Part shown: positions 1 to 11,426 of the stretch, in pieces
Layout: each line of letters begins with the position of its first letter
Position numbering within the stretch: the stretch's first letter is position 1
Position numbers and translations under genes: made by a program
Source: Massilia sp. PAMC28688
GTDB lineage: Bacteria; Pseudomonadota; Gammaproteobacteria; Burkholderiales; Burkholderiaceae_D
DNA length: 64,000 nucleotides
Assembly: GCF_019443445.1 (NCBI RefSeq)
Contig: NZ_CP080378.1
Span: 3,906,001-3,970,000, forward strand
Reading direction: 5' to 3'
Notes under the pieces: generated by a model
What the model was told of the DNA's origin: nothing
Databases searched by the model: none
What the model saw: the letters and a program-made list of their open reading frames with translations, nothing else

Positions 1-186
1 TTCCTTTCCGGTCAGCTCGAACGACAGGTCGTAGGCCACGTTCGATACCCGGGCCGCGCGCGCCATGGCGTCGGCCTGGCTCAGGTAGGCATTCTCGGCG
101 CGCGGGGCGGCGGCCAGGGCGGCGGGGCCGGCAAACAGGGTGCCGATCACGGCCGCCACTGTCAGGATGCGTGGAAGGTGCTGCAT
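1..186 (-). CDS. M1 family aminopeptidase (aminopeptidase N type), N-terminal fragment
   Basis: Only the first 62 codons are present; the gene runs off the left edge. The start is the ATG at 186-184 on the minus strand. Residues 1 to about 27 form a signal peptide (basic start, hydrophobic core, Ala-rich cleavage region), so the enzyme should be exported. The following stretch, with the motif SNVAYDLSFELTGKE, is what precedes the first beta-sandwich domain in M1 zinc aminopeptidases; members of this family remove N-terminal residues from peptides. The zinc site (HEXXH) lies outside the window, so activity cannot be judged. It diverges from clpB across a 180-base gap. Confidence 0.7.
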   Translation of the reverse strand, partial: MQHLPRILTVAAVIGTLFAGPAALAAAPRAENAYLSQADAMARAARVSNVAYDLSFELTGKE

Positions 187-301
187 GAAGTCTCCTCGTT
201 TTTGTATTTGCACTGGTAGTTCCATTGATTCATTGCATTGATTCATTGCATTATTCAGAAGATAGTAACACCGCAATTCGCGCTGTGGGACATGCATATA
301 T

Positions 302-329
302 CTTGAAAAACTTTTGGCTGGCCCAATCT
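302..329 (+). promoter_or_regulatory. Heat-shock (sigma-32 type) promoter of clpB
   Basis: The -35 element CTTGAAA (302-308) is a full match to the RpoH consensus. A 13-base spacer separates it from CCCAATCT (322-329), close to the consensus CCCCATNT. The predicted transcript would start near 336, about 30 bases before the clpB ATG. ClpB is a classic RpoH target, so motif and gene agree. Confidence 0.8.
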
Positions 330-366
330 TGTTTTCAATTCAAAAACATCATCAGGGAGCACGACC

Positions 367-2976
<2,610 letters not shown>

Positions 2977-2982
2977 AACGAC

Positions 2983-3013
2983 ATGGGGAGCACCAGGCTC
3001 CCCATTTTTTTTT
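2983..3013 (+). terminator. Rho-independent terminator of clpB
   Basis: A perfect 9-bp stem (ATGGGGAGC 2983-2991 with GCTCCCCAT 2997-3005) closes a 5-base loop and is followed by nine T residues, seven bases after the clpB stop codon. Confidence 0.92.
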
Positions 3014-3057
3014 GTCTGCACGCCCGGGCGCGCAGGTGCTCATGATGCTCGCTTGGC

Positions 3058-4029
3058 TCAGGCCGCGGCCTGCTCCTCGGTCATCACGCTGTCGGGCTTC
3101 ATCAACAGGAGCTGGTCCTTCAGGACACTGAACCTGAGCGGCGTATCTAACTGGCGGATCTCGCCGTCGGTGGCGACCTTGATTTTCTTGCGCGTACCGT
3201 ACAGCGTACGCTGCTTGACAGTGAGCGTTTCAAAACTGAATGCCACCAGGTTGCGGGCGCCACCGAGCTTGCCGATGGCGCCGCGCAGCATCAAGCCCAT
3301 CATGCCGAGCCGTCCGACCGACCGTGGCGCTATGGCGGCCAGCTTGCCGTCTTCCAGCGCTGACGACAGCGGTTCGATGCCCAGCCGTTCCATTTGAAAG
3401 CTGTTGTTGCCCACGAACAGCACCGCAGTGCGCATGGTGCGCGTCTTGCCGCCTTCGTCCAGGCCAATGCGCAGGTACTGCGTGCGCCCGAGGGCAGTCT
3501 TGAGCATGGACAGCAGGGCCACCACCCGGCTGCGGCCAAACTGCTTGGTGTCTGCCTCGCGTTCCTCGATGATCTGGGGATACAGGCCGATGCTGGCGTT
3601 GACCAGAAAAATCCGGTCGTTGACCAGGCCCACCTGTACCGGCTGCAGGCGCGATGCGAGCAGCGCCTGCACTGCCAGTTCCAGGTCTTCCGGAATCCCG
3701 TGAGCGCGCCCGAAATAGTTGAATGTTCCCTGCGGCAGCACGCCGAAGGGGCAGCCCGCGTCCACGGCCTTGCCGGCCACGGTATTGATGGTGCCATCGC
3801 CGCCGGCAGCCACCAGGATGCCGCCGCTGGCCACGGCTTGCCGGGTCAGCTCGTCTGTAATGGCGTCGAGCCGGGCCGGATCTTCCACCACGCGCAGGGT
3901 GAAGGCGCGCCCGGAACGGTTCATCACCTCCTCGATGGTGCTGCGCCGGGCAGCGGCCTCTTCATTGCCCGAGCCGGCGTTCAGGACAATGAAAAACGGG
4001 GCCGTCCCCAGATTGTCAGGGAGCTTCAT
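3058..4029 (-). CDS. Diacylglycerol/lipid kinase family protein (DagK catalytic domain)
   Basis: This 323-residue cytoplasmic protein carries the diacylglycerol-kinase catalytic fold: an N-terminal IVLNAGSG phosphate-binding segment and the hallmark GGDGTINTV followed by GVLPQGTFNYFGR. The family (YegS, DgkB, BmrU) transfers phosphate from ATP to diacylglycerol or related lipids; the true substrate here cannot be told. Its start overlaps the end of the upstream DUF3606 gene by 14 bases, which indicates translational coupling. Its 3' end faces the clpB terminator. Confidence 0.85.
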   Translation of the reverse strand: MKLPDNLGTAPFFIVLNAGSGNEEAAARRSTIEEVMNRSGRAFTLRVVEDPARLDAITDELTRQAVASGGILVAAGGDGTINTVAGKAVDAGCPFGVLPQGTFNYFGRAHGIPEDLELAVQALLASRLQPVQVGLVNDRIFLVNASIGLYPQIIEEREADTKQFGRSRVVALLSMLKTALGRTQYLRIGLDEGGKTRTMRTAVLFVGNNSFQMERLGIEPLSSALEDGKLAAIAPRSVGRLGMMGLMLRGAIGKLGGARNLVAFSFETLTVKQRTLYGTRKKIKVATDGEIRQLDTPLRFSVLKDQLLLMKPDSVMTEEQAAA

Positions 4030-4219
4030 GGTGCAAGGTGGGACCGAGGACCGTGCGCAGGTCGGGGATGCGGGGGCCTACTTGCTCGATGGCAGCTGCA
4101 AGCTGTTCCCGGCTGCACTGGAATTGTTGGGTCCAGTAGACCAGTTCTGCCTCGACCAGCATGTTGATGCGGTCGTAATCTTGCGGGTTGGGTTCTAGCA
4201 CATTGTCTGACACGGTCAT
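4016..4219 (-). CDS. Small DUF3606 domain protein
   Basis: The chosen start (ATG at 4219) gives 67 residues with the pattern RIN..E..YWT..F.C...QL..AI..VG, which defines the DUF3606 family of small proteins of unknown function. A longer reading from 4333 (105 residues) exists, but the additional N-terminus is Pro/Gly/Arg rich without family similarity and would run into the promoter region of divergent rraA. The weak point of the short start is that its AGGAG lies only about one base from the ATG; an ATG at 4246 is an alternative. It is coupled to the lipid kinase gene downstream. Confidence 0.7.
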   Translation of the reverse strand: MTVSDNVLEPNPQDYDRINMLVEAELVYWTQQFQCSREQLAAAIEQVGPRIPDLRTVLGPTLHHEAP

Positions 4220-4417
4220 TCTCCTGTCGGCGCACGGCGCGCCCATGGGCCGGACAATGCCATGAAAGTGTTGTTTATTCAGTACGCTGTCGCACGCTCG
4301 CGGCCCGGAGGGCTGCCCCGCGCTGGCAGGCAACTGCTGCGCTGGTCCAGTGGCGGCCGCTGTGCGGGCGGCCTATCCGCTAGAATCAACGCATCTTCAA
4401 CCACCGGCCTCACTACC

Positions 4418-4912
4418 ATGACCTTTGCCACGACCGATCTGTGCGACGACCATCCGCAACTGCTGGAAAACGGCTGCCTTGCCGTGCTGCCGCCCGTGTT
4501 CCGCCATTTTGGCAAGGCCCGTACCTTTTGCGGCCGCGCCACCACCCTCAAGGTATTTGAAGACAATGCCCTGGTGCGCGCCACGCTGGAGGCGCCCGGC
4601 AATGGCAATGTGCTCGTGATCGACGGCGGCGCCAGCATGCGGCGGGCGCTGGTTGGGGGCCAGCTGGGATTGCTGGCCCAGAACAATGGCTGGGCCGGCA
4701 TCGTCGTCAACGGCTGCGTGCGCGACAGCGATGAACTCGATGCCTGCGAGGTCGGCATTCGTGCCCTGGGCGTCCATCCTCAAAAAAGCAGCAAGAAGGG
4801 CGAGGGCGAGCGCAATACCCGGGTGATCATCAGCGGGGTGCCCGTGTGCCCGGGCGACTGGGTGTATGCCGACGCCGATGGGGTGCTCATTGCGCAGCAA
4901 AAGCTGGCCTAG
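4418..4912 (+). CDS. rraA: RraA family protein (RNase E activity regulator / HMG aldolase-like)
   Basis: This 164-residue protein matches the RraA family along its length, including the core [29 protein letters not shown] and the C-terminal [15 protein letters not shown]. coli RraA binds RNase E and inhibits mRNA decay, while other members are 4-hydroxy-4-methyl-2-oxoglutarate/oxaloacetate aldolases. The family arginine and aspartate (GCVRDSDEL) are present, so either role is possible. The ATG at 4418 was preferred because translation upstream of it shows no family similarity. It stands alone, divergent from the DUF3606/kinase pair. Confidence 0.85.
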   Translation: MTFATTDLCDDHPQLLENGCLAVLPPVFRHFGKARTFCGRATTLKVFEDNALVRATLEAPGNGNVLVIDGGASMRRALVGGQLGLLAQNNGWAGIVVNGCVRDSDELDACEVGIRALGVHPQKSSKKGEGERNTRVIISGVPVCPGDWVYADADGVLIAQQKLA

Positions 4913-5042
4913 GCGGGCGGGTTTTCATCAGGCGGGAAGGGCGTTTCGCATCATGAAAGCGGGTCCGGGGCGGGGCATCTCGCGGCATCTCTTTTGCTGA
5001 AACTCCCTTTCGCATCGCGGGAAAGAAAAAATAAGCCATTGA

Positions 5043-5082
5043 TTTGCAAGACAAATAATTTGCTTATGTGTCTTATATAAGA
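5043..5082 (+). promoter_or_regulatory. Candidate control region of aceA: TTTGC repeats and a palindrome
   Basis: Two TTTGC words (5043-5047 and 5059-5063, 16 bases apart) resemble the TTTGCAA-type sites bound by RamB/ScfR short-chain-acyl regulators that control isocitrate lyase in other bacteria. They are followed by a perfect 12-bp palindrome, TCTTATATAAGA (5071-5082), which contains a possible -10 element. The stretch is strikingly AT-rich for this genome. The link to a named regulator is inference. Confidence 0.4.
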
Positions 5083-5154
5083 GTCTTGTTGCGTTGCGCA
5101 ATTGGGCCTATGATTTCTACAACGGCATCCTCAACCAGACACCAGGAGAACACC

Positions 5155-6453
5155 ATGGCAACTCGTGAACAGCAAATCGCAGCCCTGCAGCAAGACTGGG
5201 AGACCAATCCCCGCTGGAAAGGCGTCGTGCGCAACTACACGGCAGCCGATGTGGTCAAACTGCGCGGTTCGCTTGTGATCGAGCATACGCTGGCCAGGCG
5301 GGGGGCGGACAGGCTGTGGCAGCTGTTGAACAACGAGCCCTTCGTCAACGCCCTGGGCGCCATGACGGGCAACCAGGCCATGCAGCAGGTCAAGGCCGGT
5401 CTGAAGGCCATCTACCTGTCGGGCTGGCAGGTGGCGGGCGACGCCAACGTGGCCGGCGAAATGTATCCCGACCAGTCGCTGTACCCGGCCAATTCCGTGC
5501 CGCTCGTGGTTCGCCGCATCAACAACACCTTCCAGCGTGCCGACCAGATTCAATGGTCCGAAGGCAAGGGTGACATCGACTTTTTTGCCCCCATCGTGGC
5601 CGATGCCGAAGCCGGCTTTGGCGGCGTGCTCAATGCCTACGAGCTGATGAAGGCGATGATCGATGCGGGCGCCGCCGGCGTGCACTTCGAAGACCAGCTG
5701 GCATCCGTGAAGAAGTGCGGCCACATGGGCGGCAAGGTGCTGGTGCCCACCCGCGAAGCGGTGGAAAAACTGACCGCAGCGCGCCTGGCGGCCGACGTGA
5801 TGGGCACGCCAACCCTGGTGATCGCCCGCACCGACGCCGAAGCGGCCGACCTGCTCACCTCCGACGTCGACGCCAACGACCAGCCGTTCTGCACCGGCGA
5901 GCGCACCGTGGAAGGCTTCTACAAGGTGCGGCCCGGTCTGGAGCAAGCCATTGCGCGGGCCCTGGCGTACGCCCCCTTTGCCGACCTGGTCTGGTGCGAA
6001 ACGGGCAAGCCCGACCTGGCTTTTGCCAAGCAGTTTGCCGAGGCCGTACATGCCAAATTCCCCGGCAAGATGCTGGCATACAATTGCTCGCCATCGTTTA
6101 ACTGGAAGAAGAACCTGGACGACGCCACCATTGCCAAGTTTCAGAAGGAGTTGGGCGCCATGGGTTACAAGTTTCAGTTCATTACCCTGGCTGGCTTCCA
6201 CGCCCTTAACTACGGGATGTTCAACCTGGCCCACGGCTACGCCAGGCGCCAGATGTCGGCCTTCGTGGAATTGCAGGAAGCCGAATTTGCCGCCGCCGAC
6301 AGGGGTTTTACGGCCGTCAAGCACCAGCGCGAAGTGGGTACCGGCTATTTCGATGCCGTCACGCAGACCATCCAGCAGCACCAGAGTTCCACCACGGCCC
6401 TGCACGGCTCGACGGAAGACGCGCAATTTTTCGATGAGAAGAAAGTGGCGTAA
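5155..6453 (+). CDS. aceA: Isocitrate lyase
   Basis: This 432-residue enzyme splits isocitrate into glyoxylate and succinate, the first step of the glyoxylate bypass used on acetate and fatty acids. The catalytic loop [11 protein letters not shown] places the active cysteine at residue 188. The metal-binding and substrate segments ([10 protein letters not shown] near the N-terminus, [21 protein letters not shown]) are all present. The ATG at 5155 has AGGAGA seven bases upstream and gives the usual N-terminus [15 protein letters not shown]; an upstream in-frame extension was rejected. Malate synthase is not adjacent. AT-rich sequence with candidate operators precedes the gene. Confidence 0.97.
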   Translation: MATREQQIAALQQDWETNPRWKGVVRNYTAADVVKLRGSLVIEHTLARRGADRLWQLLNNEPFVNALGAMTGNQAMQQVKAGLKAIYLSGWQVAGDANVAGEMYPDQSLYPANSVPLVVRRINNTFQRADQIQWSEGKGDIDFFAPIVADAEAGFGGVLNAYELMKAMIDAGAAGVHFEDQLASVKKCGHMGGKVLVPTREAVEKLTAARLAADVMGTPTLVIARTDAEAADLLTSDVDANDQPFCTGERTVEGFYKVRPGLEQAIARALAYAPFADLVWCETGKPDLAFAKQFAEAVHAKFPGKMLAYNCSPSFNWKKNLDDATIAKFQKELGAMGYKFQFITLAGFHALNYGMFNLAHGYARRQMSAFVELQEAEFAAADRGFTAVKHQREVGTGYFDAVTQTIQQHQSSTTALHGSTEDAQFFDEKKVA

Positions 6454-6477
6454 GCACGCGCTCTAGCGTCAATTAGT

Positions 6478-6515
6478 AGCCGCACCGGTGTTCGCGCCGC
6501 TGCGGCTTTTCTTTT
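6478..6515 (+). terminator. Probable terminator of aceA
   Basis: AGCCGCA (6478-6484) pairs with TGCGGCT (6501-6507) and is followed by a T-rich run to 6515, 24 bases after the aceA stop. The 16-base loop is longer than ideal. Confidence 0.6.
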
Positions 6516-6724
6516 GGGCCCAGCCCCAGCCATCCTGCCGACAAGCGTCTTGTGGGCGGTCGACGGCCCCCTCTAATTCCACCAAGAATGTTGTATTTAA
6601 TCCATAAAAGTTTCTTCTAGGGGTTTCTTTTTGTCATGCAAGTTGCGAAAATAGTAGTTGCTTTATCGTAATTACAAATAATGCAGAGACATACTTTGCA
6701 GTCCATTCCAGGGAGCCCTTAATC

Positions 6725-7243
6725 ATGAAATGTATTCCAGTCCTCGTCGTCGCCCTTGCTTTGGCCGGTTGCGCCACCGTTCAGGCCCCCAAATTCGCTG
6801 CACCGAGCACCATTCTGGCACCCCAGCCCATCGCCGGTACCACCGGCAAGTACCTGTCGCCATTTACCGAAGACGGCACCGTGACGGCGTGGGTGGAAAA
6901 GGGCCGTTCGGCCAAGGCCGGTTCGGCAGTCGGCGGCTTCCTGGGCGCCCAGGTCGGCCAGAAGATGGCCAGCCAGATTCCCTTCGTGGGCGGCATGATC
7001 GGCCAGAGCGTCGGTGAGTATGCGGGCCGCGCCGTGGCCCTGAAAATGGTGGGCGGTGAAGAATTCATCCGCGCCAACTCCGACATTTCGTTCGCGACCG
7101 TGCAGGATCTGGCGGTCTACATGTACGCCACCAATTCGGCGCACAAGGATTACGCAGAGGCGCTGGCCCTGACCCAGGAAATCTACCCTGAGCTCAAGAC
7201 CGCCTATTTCCCGGCGATCGCCAAAGCGCCGACCCGCCAGTAA
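6725..7243 (+). CDS. Putative lipoprotein with glycine-zipper segment
   Basis: This 172-residue protein begins with a short lipoprotein signal ending in a lipobox (LALAGC, Cys near residue 16), so it is probably anchored in the envelope. A central Gly-rich hydrophobic stretch (about 75-105, with GGFLGAQVGQ and GGMIGQSVGEYAG) resembles glycine-zipper segments that insert in or pack along membranes. I do not recognise a named family. It is the first gene of a tightly packed five-gene envelope cluster, 13 bases before the LpoB-like gene, which suggests a shared envelope role. Confidence 0.65.
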   Translation: MKCIPVLVVALALAGCATVQAPKFAAPSTILAPQPIAGTTGKYLSPFTEDGTVTAWVEKGRSAKAGSAVGGFLGAQVGQKMASQIPFVGGMIGQSVGEYAGRAVALKMVGGEEFIRANSDISFATVQDLAVYMYATNSAHKDYAEALALTQEIYPELKTAYFPAIAKAPTRQ

Positions 7244-7256
7244 TCACGGAGCCTTC

Positions 7257-7889
7257 ATGAAATATTCACTCTCCAGCATTGCCTGCGTGTGCCTGCTTGC
7301 AGGCTGCGCTTCCCAGCCCACGCTCAATAACAGCGCCGGCCGCGCCACCGTGTACCAGGACGTCAACAGCGTGTCGTCCACCATGGCCGGCGTGGGGATG
7401 GAATCGCAGGATATCGTGTCGATGACCGACAAGATGGTGCGCGACATCCTGTCCAATCCCCAGATCGCCGGACGCAGCACCCCGGCCCGCGTGATTGTCG
7501 ATTCGGCCTACTTTACGAACGACAGTTCCTCGCGCATCAACAAGAATTTGATCACCGACCGCCTGCGCGTGGAACTGAACCGCGCCGCCGCCGGCCGCCT
7601 GGTGTTCGTGGCCCGCCACTACGGCAGCATGGTTGCCAACGAGCGCGATGCCAAGCGTGCAGGCGAGCGTGACGGCGGCACCATCCGCAGCACCAAGGCC
7701 GTGGCCGGCGGCGACTTCCGCCTCGGTGGCCGCATTGCCTCAATGGACGCCAACCAGCGCAGCACCGGCATGGTGTCGCGCTACCACCAGATCACGTTTG
7801 AACTGGTGGACCTGGAGTACGAGACCATTCCCTGGAGCGGCATCTATGAGTTCAGAAAAGAAGCCCAGGATGACATCCTGTACCGTTAA
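7257..7889 (+). CDS. LpoB-like penicillin-binding-protein activator lipoprotein
   Basis: This 210-residue lipoprotein (lipobox LLAGC, Cys at about 17) resembles the LpoB family: after a short linker comes a globular domain with segments such as MVRDILSNP, RVIVDSAYFTNDSSSRINKNL, LVFVARHYG and DFRLGGRI. In E. coli, outer-membrane LpoB reaches through the peptidoglycan to activate PBP1b. The neighbouring YcfL-like gene supports the call, because ycfL sits next to lpoB in enterobacteria. The next gene starts inside its 3' end, so the genes are co-translated. Confidence 0.75.
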   Translation: MKYSLSSIACVCLLAGCASQPTLNNSAGRATVYQDVNSVSSTMAGVGMESQDIVSMTDKMVRDILSNPQIAGRSTPARVIVDSAYFTNDSSSRINKNLITDRLRVELNRAAAGRLVFVARHYGSMVANERDAKRAGERDGGTIRSTKAVAGGDFRLGGRIASMDANQRSTGMVSRYHQITFELVDLEYETIPWSGIYEFRKEAQDDILYR

Positions 7890-9018
7890 GCGCTGCGCGG
7901 CGCTGGCGCTGCTGGCCTGCATGGCCAGTGGTGCTGCGCATGCCGATTACGCGGCCGAACGCAGCCGCCTCAAATCTGCCGTCCCCAAGGACGCAGTGCT
8001 GTACACCCTTCAGGCCGGGGTGGCGGCGCTGGCAGAAAAACAGGATGGCGAGGCCGCTGCCCTGTTTGATTCGGCGCTCGACAAGATCGAAGGCATGTAC
8101 GCCAACACCGAGAGCGCGGCCAGGGCACGCTCGCTGTGGTACGAGGAAGGCGCCAAGGACTTCAAGGGCGAACCCTACGAGCGCGCCATGGCCTTCTATT
8201 ACCGCGGCCTGCTGTACCTGGCCGAAGGCGACTATGAAAACGCGCGCGCTTCCTTCCGTGGCGGCTTGCTGCAGGATGCCTTTGCCGAGGAAGACCAGAA
8301 CCGCGCCGATTTCGCCAGCCTGATGCTGCTCGAAGGCTGGGCCAACCAGTTGAACGGCGATGCTGCCCAGGCGGCCGACGCCTACAAGGAGGTCACCGCC
8401 CTGCGCACCGGCTTTGTGGCGCCGCCCGAAGGCGCCAACCTGCTCATAGTGGCGGAGCTGGGCGGCAGTCCACGCAAGCTCGGCGACGGTATCGGCAACG
8501 CCGAAATCGTGTACCGCCGCGCCAAGCGCACACCCGAGCGCAGCGCCACGGTCACGCTGGACGGCCAGCCCCAGGCACTGCTGCCGATGGAAGACCTGTA
8601 CTACCAGGCCATCACGCGGGGTGGGCGCCCGATCGACCGCATCATCAATGGCAAGGTCGCGTTCGCCGCCACCACGGCGAAGGTGGGCGACGTGCTCGGC
8701 ACCATTGCCTCGGAAGGCAATGTGCTGCGCGCAGCCTATGGCGGCACGTCCGGACGGGCGCTGGGCGGGCTGGCGGCGGTAGGTGCCATTGCATCGGTCA
8801 TTTCGGCCAACGTCAAGCCGCGCGCCGATGTGCGCTACTGGAACAACCTGCCGGAGTCGCTGCATATCCAGGCGCTGCGTGCGTCTGCCGCGCCGCGCGA
8901 CATCGCAGCCCTGCTCAAGGATGAAGCAGGTAATCCGGTTGCGCTCGACACGGTCGTCATCCGCCAGTTCCGCGACAAGAACGGCAACGGCCTGGTGTGG
9001 ATCAAATCACGACATTAA
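7846..9018 (+). CDS. COG3014-like secreted TPR-type protein
   Basis: From the ATG at 7846 (GGAG eight bases upstream) this is a 390-residue protein with an N-terminal export signal ending near AHADYA; an in-frame ATG at 7870 is an alternative start. The N-terminal half is helical with TPR-like content (YTLQAGVAALAEKQDGEAAALFDSALD; RAMAFYYRGLLYLAEGDYENARASF). The C-terminal half carries a membrane-like Gly/Ala stretch around GRALGGLAAVGAIASV. The layout matches COG3014 proteins that occur with LpoB and YcfL homologues in other proteobacteria; function is unknown. It overlaps the lpoB-like gene by 44 bases. Confidence 0.65.
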   Translation: MSSEKKPRMTSCTVKRCAALALLACMASGAAHADYAAERSRLKSAVPKDAVLYTLQAGVAALAEKQDGEAAALFDSALDKIEGMYANTESAARARSLWYEEGAKDFKGEPYERAMAFYYRGLLYLAEGDYENARASFRGGLLQDAFAEEDQNRADFASLMLLEGWANQLNGDAAQAADAYKEVTALRTGFVAPPEGANLLIVAELGGSPRKLGDGIGNAEIVYRRAKRTPERSATVTLDGQPQALLPMEDLYYQAITRGGRPIDRIINGKVAFAATTAKVGDVLGTIASEGNVLRAAYGGTSGRALGGLAAVGAIASVISANVKPRADVRYWNNLPESLHIQALRASAAPRDIAALLKDEAGNPVALDTVVIRQFRDKNGNGLVWIKSRH

Positions 9019-9036
9019 TCAAACGAGGGAAACCCC

Positions 9037-9477
9037 ATGAAAACCATTCTTTCCGGCGCCTGCGCGCTGCTGTTGCTCGCTGGCTGCCAGACCCCGTATC
9101 AAGAAGGCGCCCAGATGGGCGTGCGCGTCAACGCCCCGAACGCGGCCAATGCGCGCGTGCAGTACGACCAGGTGGTCATCCTCGACCGGGTCTTGCAAAA
9201 CAGCAAGAACGGCAAGATCGCCATTGAAGCCCAGGGGGCGCGCCGCACCGCCACCGGCACACTGCAGGTGATCGTCACCATCCGCAACCGCACCGACCAT
9301 CAGCAGGTGCTCGAAGCGCGTACCAGCTACTTTGACAGCGGTTTTGCGCCGACCGAGAAGCCGTCGGGCTGGAGCCGCATCTTCCTCGAGCCAAACGGCG
9401 TGGCCAGCTATACCGAGTCCTCCATGGGCGCGGCCAATGTGGCGCACTACTACGTTGAAGTGAAGGAGGCACGCTGA
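9037..9477 (+). CDS. YcfL-like lipoprotein (DUF1425)
   Basis: This 146-residue lipoprotein has a clear lipobox (LLLAGC, Cys at 17). The mature part fits the DUF1425/YcfL fold, a small beta-sandwich with the conserved core LQVIVTIRNRTDHQQVLEAR and a final region that reads as SGWSRIFLEPNGVASYT. YcfL has no established function, but it is genetically linked to LpoB, as here. The gene ends in TGATG, overlapping the next gene by one base, with a strong ribosome site (GGAGG) inside its own 3' end. Confidence 0.75.
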   Translation: MKTILSGACALLLLAGCQTPYQEGAQMGVRVNAPNAANARVQYDQVVILDRVLQNSKNGKIAIEAQGARRTATGTLQVIVTIRNRTDHQQVLEARTSYFDSGFAPTEKPSGWSRIFLEPNGVASYTESSMGAANVAHYYVEVKEAR

Positions 9478-10184
9478 TGAGGGCAATCGTGCTGGCCAGC
9501 CTGATGCTGGCCGCGGGCGCAGGACAGGCCCAGGTCATGGCAGCGCCGGAGGCGATCGCACGCGGCGCTGTCCCGGCCGCCGTGCCGATGGATGCGGCCG
9601 AGGCCGGCATGCTGGTGCAGCCTTCTTCTGCCGGCAGTTTCCGTCAATGGTATGCAGGGCAAAAGCGTCCGGCACTGGTCGTCTATTTCGACAAGCGCCT
9701 GGACCAGCTGCCGCCAGGCTGGACCGGCGAGACGCGGTTGCTGATCGAGGAAAGTGGCCAGTACGGCAAGGATGTGGAAAAGCGCAAGCTGACCGTGGGC
9801 GTGCAGCACAACACGGCCGTGGCGTCGGCCCAGCGCAGCCAGTTCGCCACCCTGGTCGAGCAGGCCCTGCAGCAGGAATTGAAGCGCGAGCAATTCAAGG
9901 TCCTGGATGGCGCGGTGCTGCACCGCAAGCTTGCAGCCACCCAGCCGGGCGAGGGCAGCGACATCGAGTACGATTCGCTGAAGAAATCGGTGCGCCTGGT
10001 GCTCGAGGTGCAGCTGGCCTTTATCGATGGCGGCGCCGAGCTGCTGGGCGCCATGAAGGACATTCACAGTGGCGATATCGTGGCCACCGTGCGCATGCCG
10101 GTGGAAGGCGCGCTCGACACGCGCGAGGGCATCGACCGCGCAGCACGCCGCCTGGTGCAGCGTTTGCTGAAAGAAAAGGCGTAA
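9477..10184 (+). CDS. Secreted protein of unknown function, last gene of envelope operon
   Basis: This 235-residue protein has a signal peptide (residues 1 to about 18, LASLMLAAGAGQAQ) without a lipobox, so it should be periplasmic. No family is recognised. The middle part has alternating strand-like segments (RPALVVYFDKRLDQLP, ETRLLIEESGQY), and the C-terminal third ends in a basic helix (RRLVQRLLKEK). Start and stop positions are well defined: the ATG overlaps the previous stop (TGATG) behind AAGGAGG. The operon context suggests it cooperates with the LpoB/YcfL-like lipoproteins in wall or outer-membrane maintenance. Confidence 0.65.
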   Translation: MRAIVLASLMLAAGAGQAQVMAAPEAIARGAVPAAVPMDAAEAGMLVQPSSAGSFRQWYAGQKRPALVVYFDKRLDQLPPGWTGETRLLIEESGQYGKDVEKRKLTVGVQHNTAVASAQRSQFATLVEQALQQELKREQFKVLDGAVLHRKLAATQPGEGSDIEYDSLKKSVRLVLEVQLAFIDGGAELLGAMKDIHSGDIVATVRMPVEGALDTREGIDRAARRLVQRLLKEKA

Positions 10185-10279
10185 GCACAGCCGCGATGCG
10201 CCCGGCTTGCCGGTTCTGGGGGATAATGGAGGTTTGGCGGCTGCTTGCCGCCTGCCTTCACCCCGAACTGGAATACCCT

Positions 10280-11401
10280 ATGTTAAGTTACCGCCACGCC
10301 TTTCACGCGGGTAATCACGCCGACGTCCTGAAGCATTTCGTCCAGCTCCAGCTGCACGCATACATGAATCAGAAGGACACGGCCTACACCTATATCGACA
10401 CCCATTCCGGTGCCGGCGTGTACGCGCTCGATGGCGGCTATGCCTCCAAGAATGCCGAGTACGAGACCGGCATCGGCCCCCTGTGGGAACGGACCGACCT
10501 GCCGCCCGGCCTGCGCGAGTATGTGGACCTGGTCAAGGGCCTGAATCCGTCGGGCAAGATGCGCTACTACCCGGGCTCCCCGTTTTGCGCCGACAAGGCC
10601 ATGCGCGAGCAGGACCGGCTGCGCCTGTTCGAGCTGCATCCGGCCGACAGCAAGATCCTGGCCGATAATTTCCGCAAGGTCGAGGCGCACCTGGCCGAGC
10701 AGGGCATCCGCGCCACCACGCGCGGCAAGCGCATCCTGGTCGAGCGCGGCGATGGCTTCCATGGCATGAAAACCCTGCTGCCGCCGCCGTCGCGCCGCGC
10801 CCTGGTGCTGATTGACCCGCCGTACGAAGACAAGCAGGATTACCGCAAGGTCCGCGATGCCCTCGACGATGCCCTGGGACGCTTCCCGAGCGGCATGTAT
10901 GCCATCTGGTACCCCGTGCTGCAGCGTATGGAATCGCGCCAGTTTGCCGACAAGCTCAAGCGCCTGCCGGCCAAGGAGTGGCTCAACGTCACCCTCACCA
11001 TCACCACCCCCGGGCCCGACGGCTTTGGCCTGCACAGCAGCGGCATGTTCATCATGAATCCGCCGTACACGCTCGAACCGATGCTGCGCCAGGTCATGCC
11101 CTACCTGGTCCAGGTGCTGGGCAAGGATGCCGGCGCCACCTACCTGATTGAAAAAGGCACCCAGGTCACGGGCAACGCCACGGCGCGCACGGTCAACGGC
11201 ACGCCGCGCATGCCTGTTGGCAATGCCCGCCGCGCCAGCCCGACCGCAGGCACGGGCAGCCTGCGCCTGCCGGGCCAGGCACCGGCCGGGACGCCCGCCG
11301 CCGTCAAGGGGCCGGGCCGGGGTCCCGCTGCCCGGAGCGGCGGCAGTGCCCGCCCGGGCGGTGGCAAGCCCCCGGTCAAGGGCGGTACAGGCCGCCCTTA
11401 G
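10280..11401 (+). CDS. rlmJ: 23S rRNA (adenine(2030)-N6)-methyltransferase RlmJ with long C-terminal tail
   Basis: The enzyme methylates A2030 of 23S rRNA using S-adenosylmethionine. The N-terminus MLSYRHAFHAGNHADVLKH is diagnostic, and the catalytic motif IV DPPY is at residues 179-182. Family members are about 280 residues long. This one is 373, because after about residue 290 a tail rich in Gly, Pro, Arg and Ala follows (for example GPGRGPAARSGG). Such a tail is probably disordered and may bind RNA. The gene is alone between the envelope operon and the EAL-HDOD gene. Confidence 0.92.
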   Translation: MLSYRHAFHAGNHADVLKHFVQLQLHAYMNQKDTAYTYIDTHSGAGVYALDGGYASKNAEYETGIGPLWERTDLPPGLREYVDLVKGLNPSGKMRYYPGSPFCADKAMREQDRLRLFELHPADSKILADNFRKVEAHLAEQGIRATTRGKRILVERGDGFHGMKTLLPPPSRRALVLIDPPYEDKQDYRKVRDALDDALGRFPSGMYAIWYPVLQRMESRQFADKLKRLPAKEWLNVTLTITTPGPDGFGLHSSGMFIMNPPYTLEPMLRQVMPYLVQVLGKDAGATYLIEKGTQVTGNATARTVNGTPRMPVGNARRASPTAGTGSLRLPGQAPAGTPAAVKGPGRGPAARSGGSARPGGGKPPVKGGTGRP

Positions 11402-11426
11402 TCATCAAGCTGTAGTATAGTTATTG

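Noticed and set aside
7633..7845. Upstream extension of the COG3014-like gene into the LpoB-like gene
   Set aside because: The extra stretch is an out-of-frame reading of the LpoB-like gene, and the export signal begins only after 7846.
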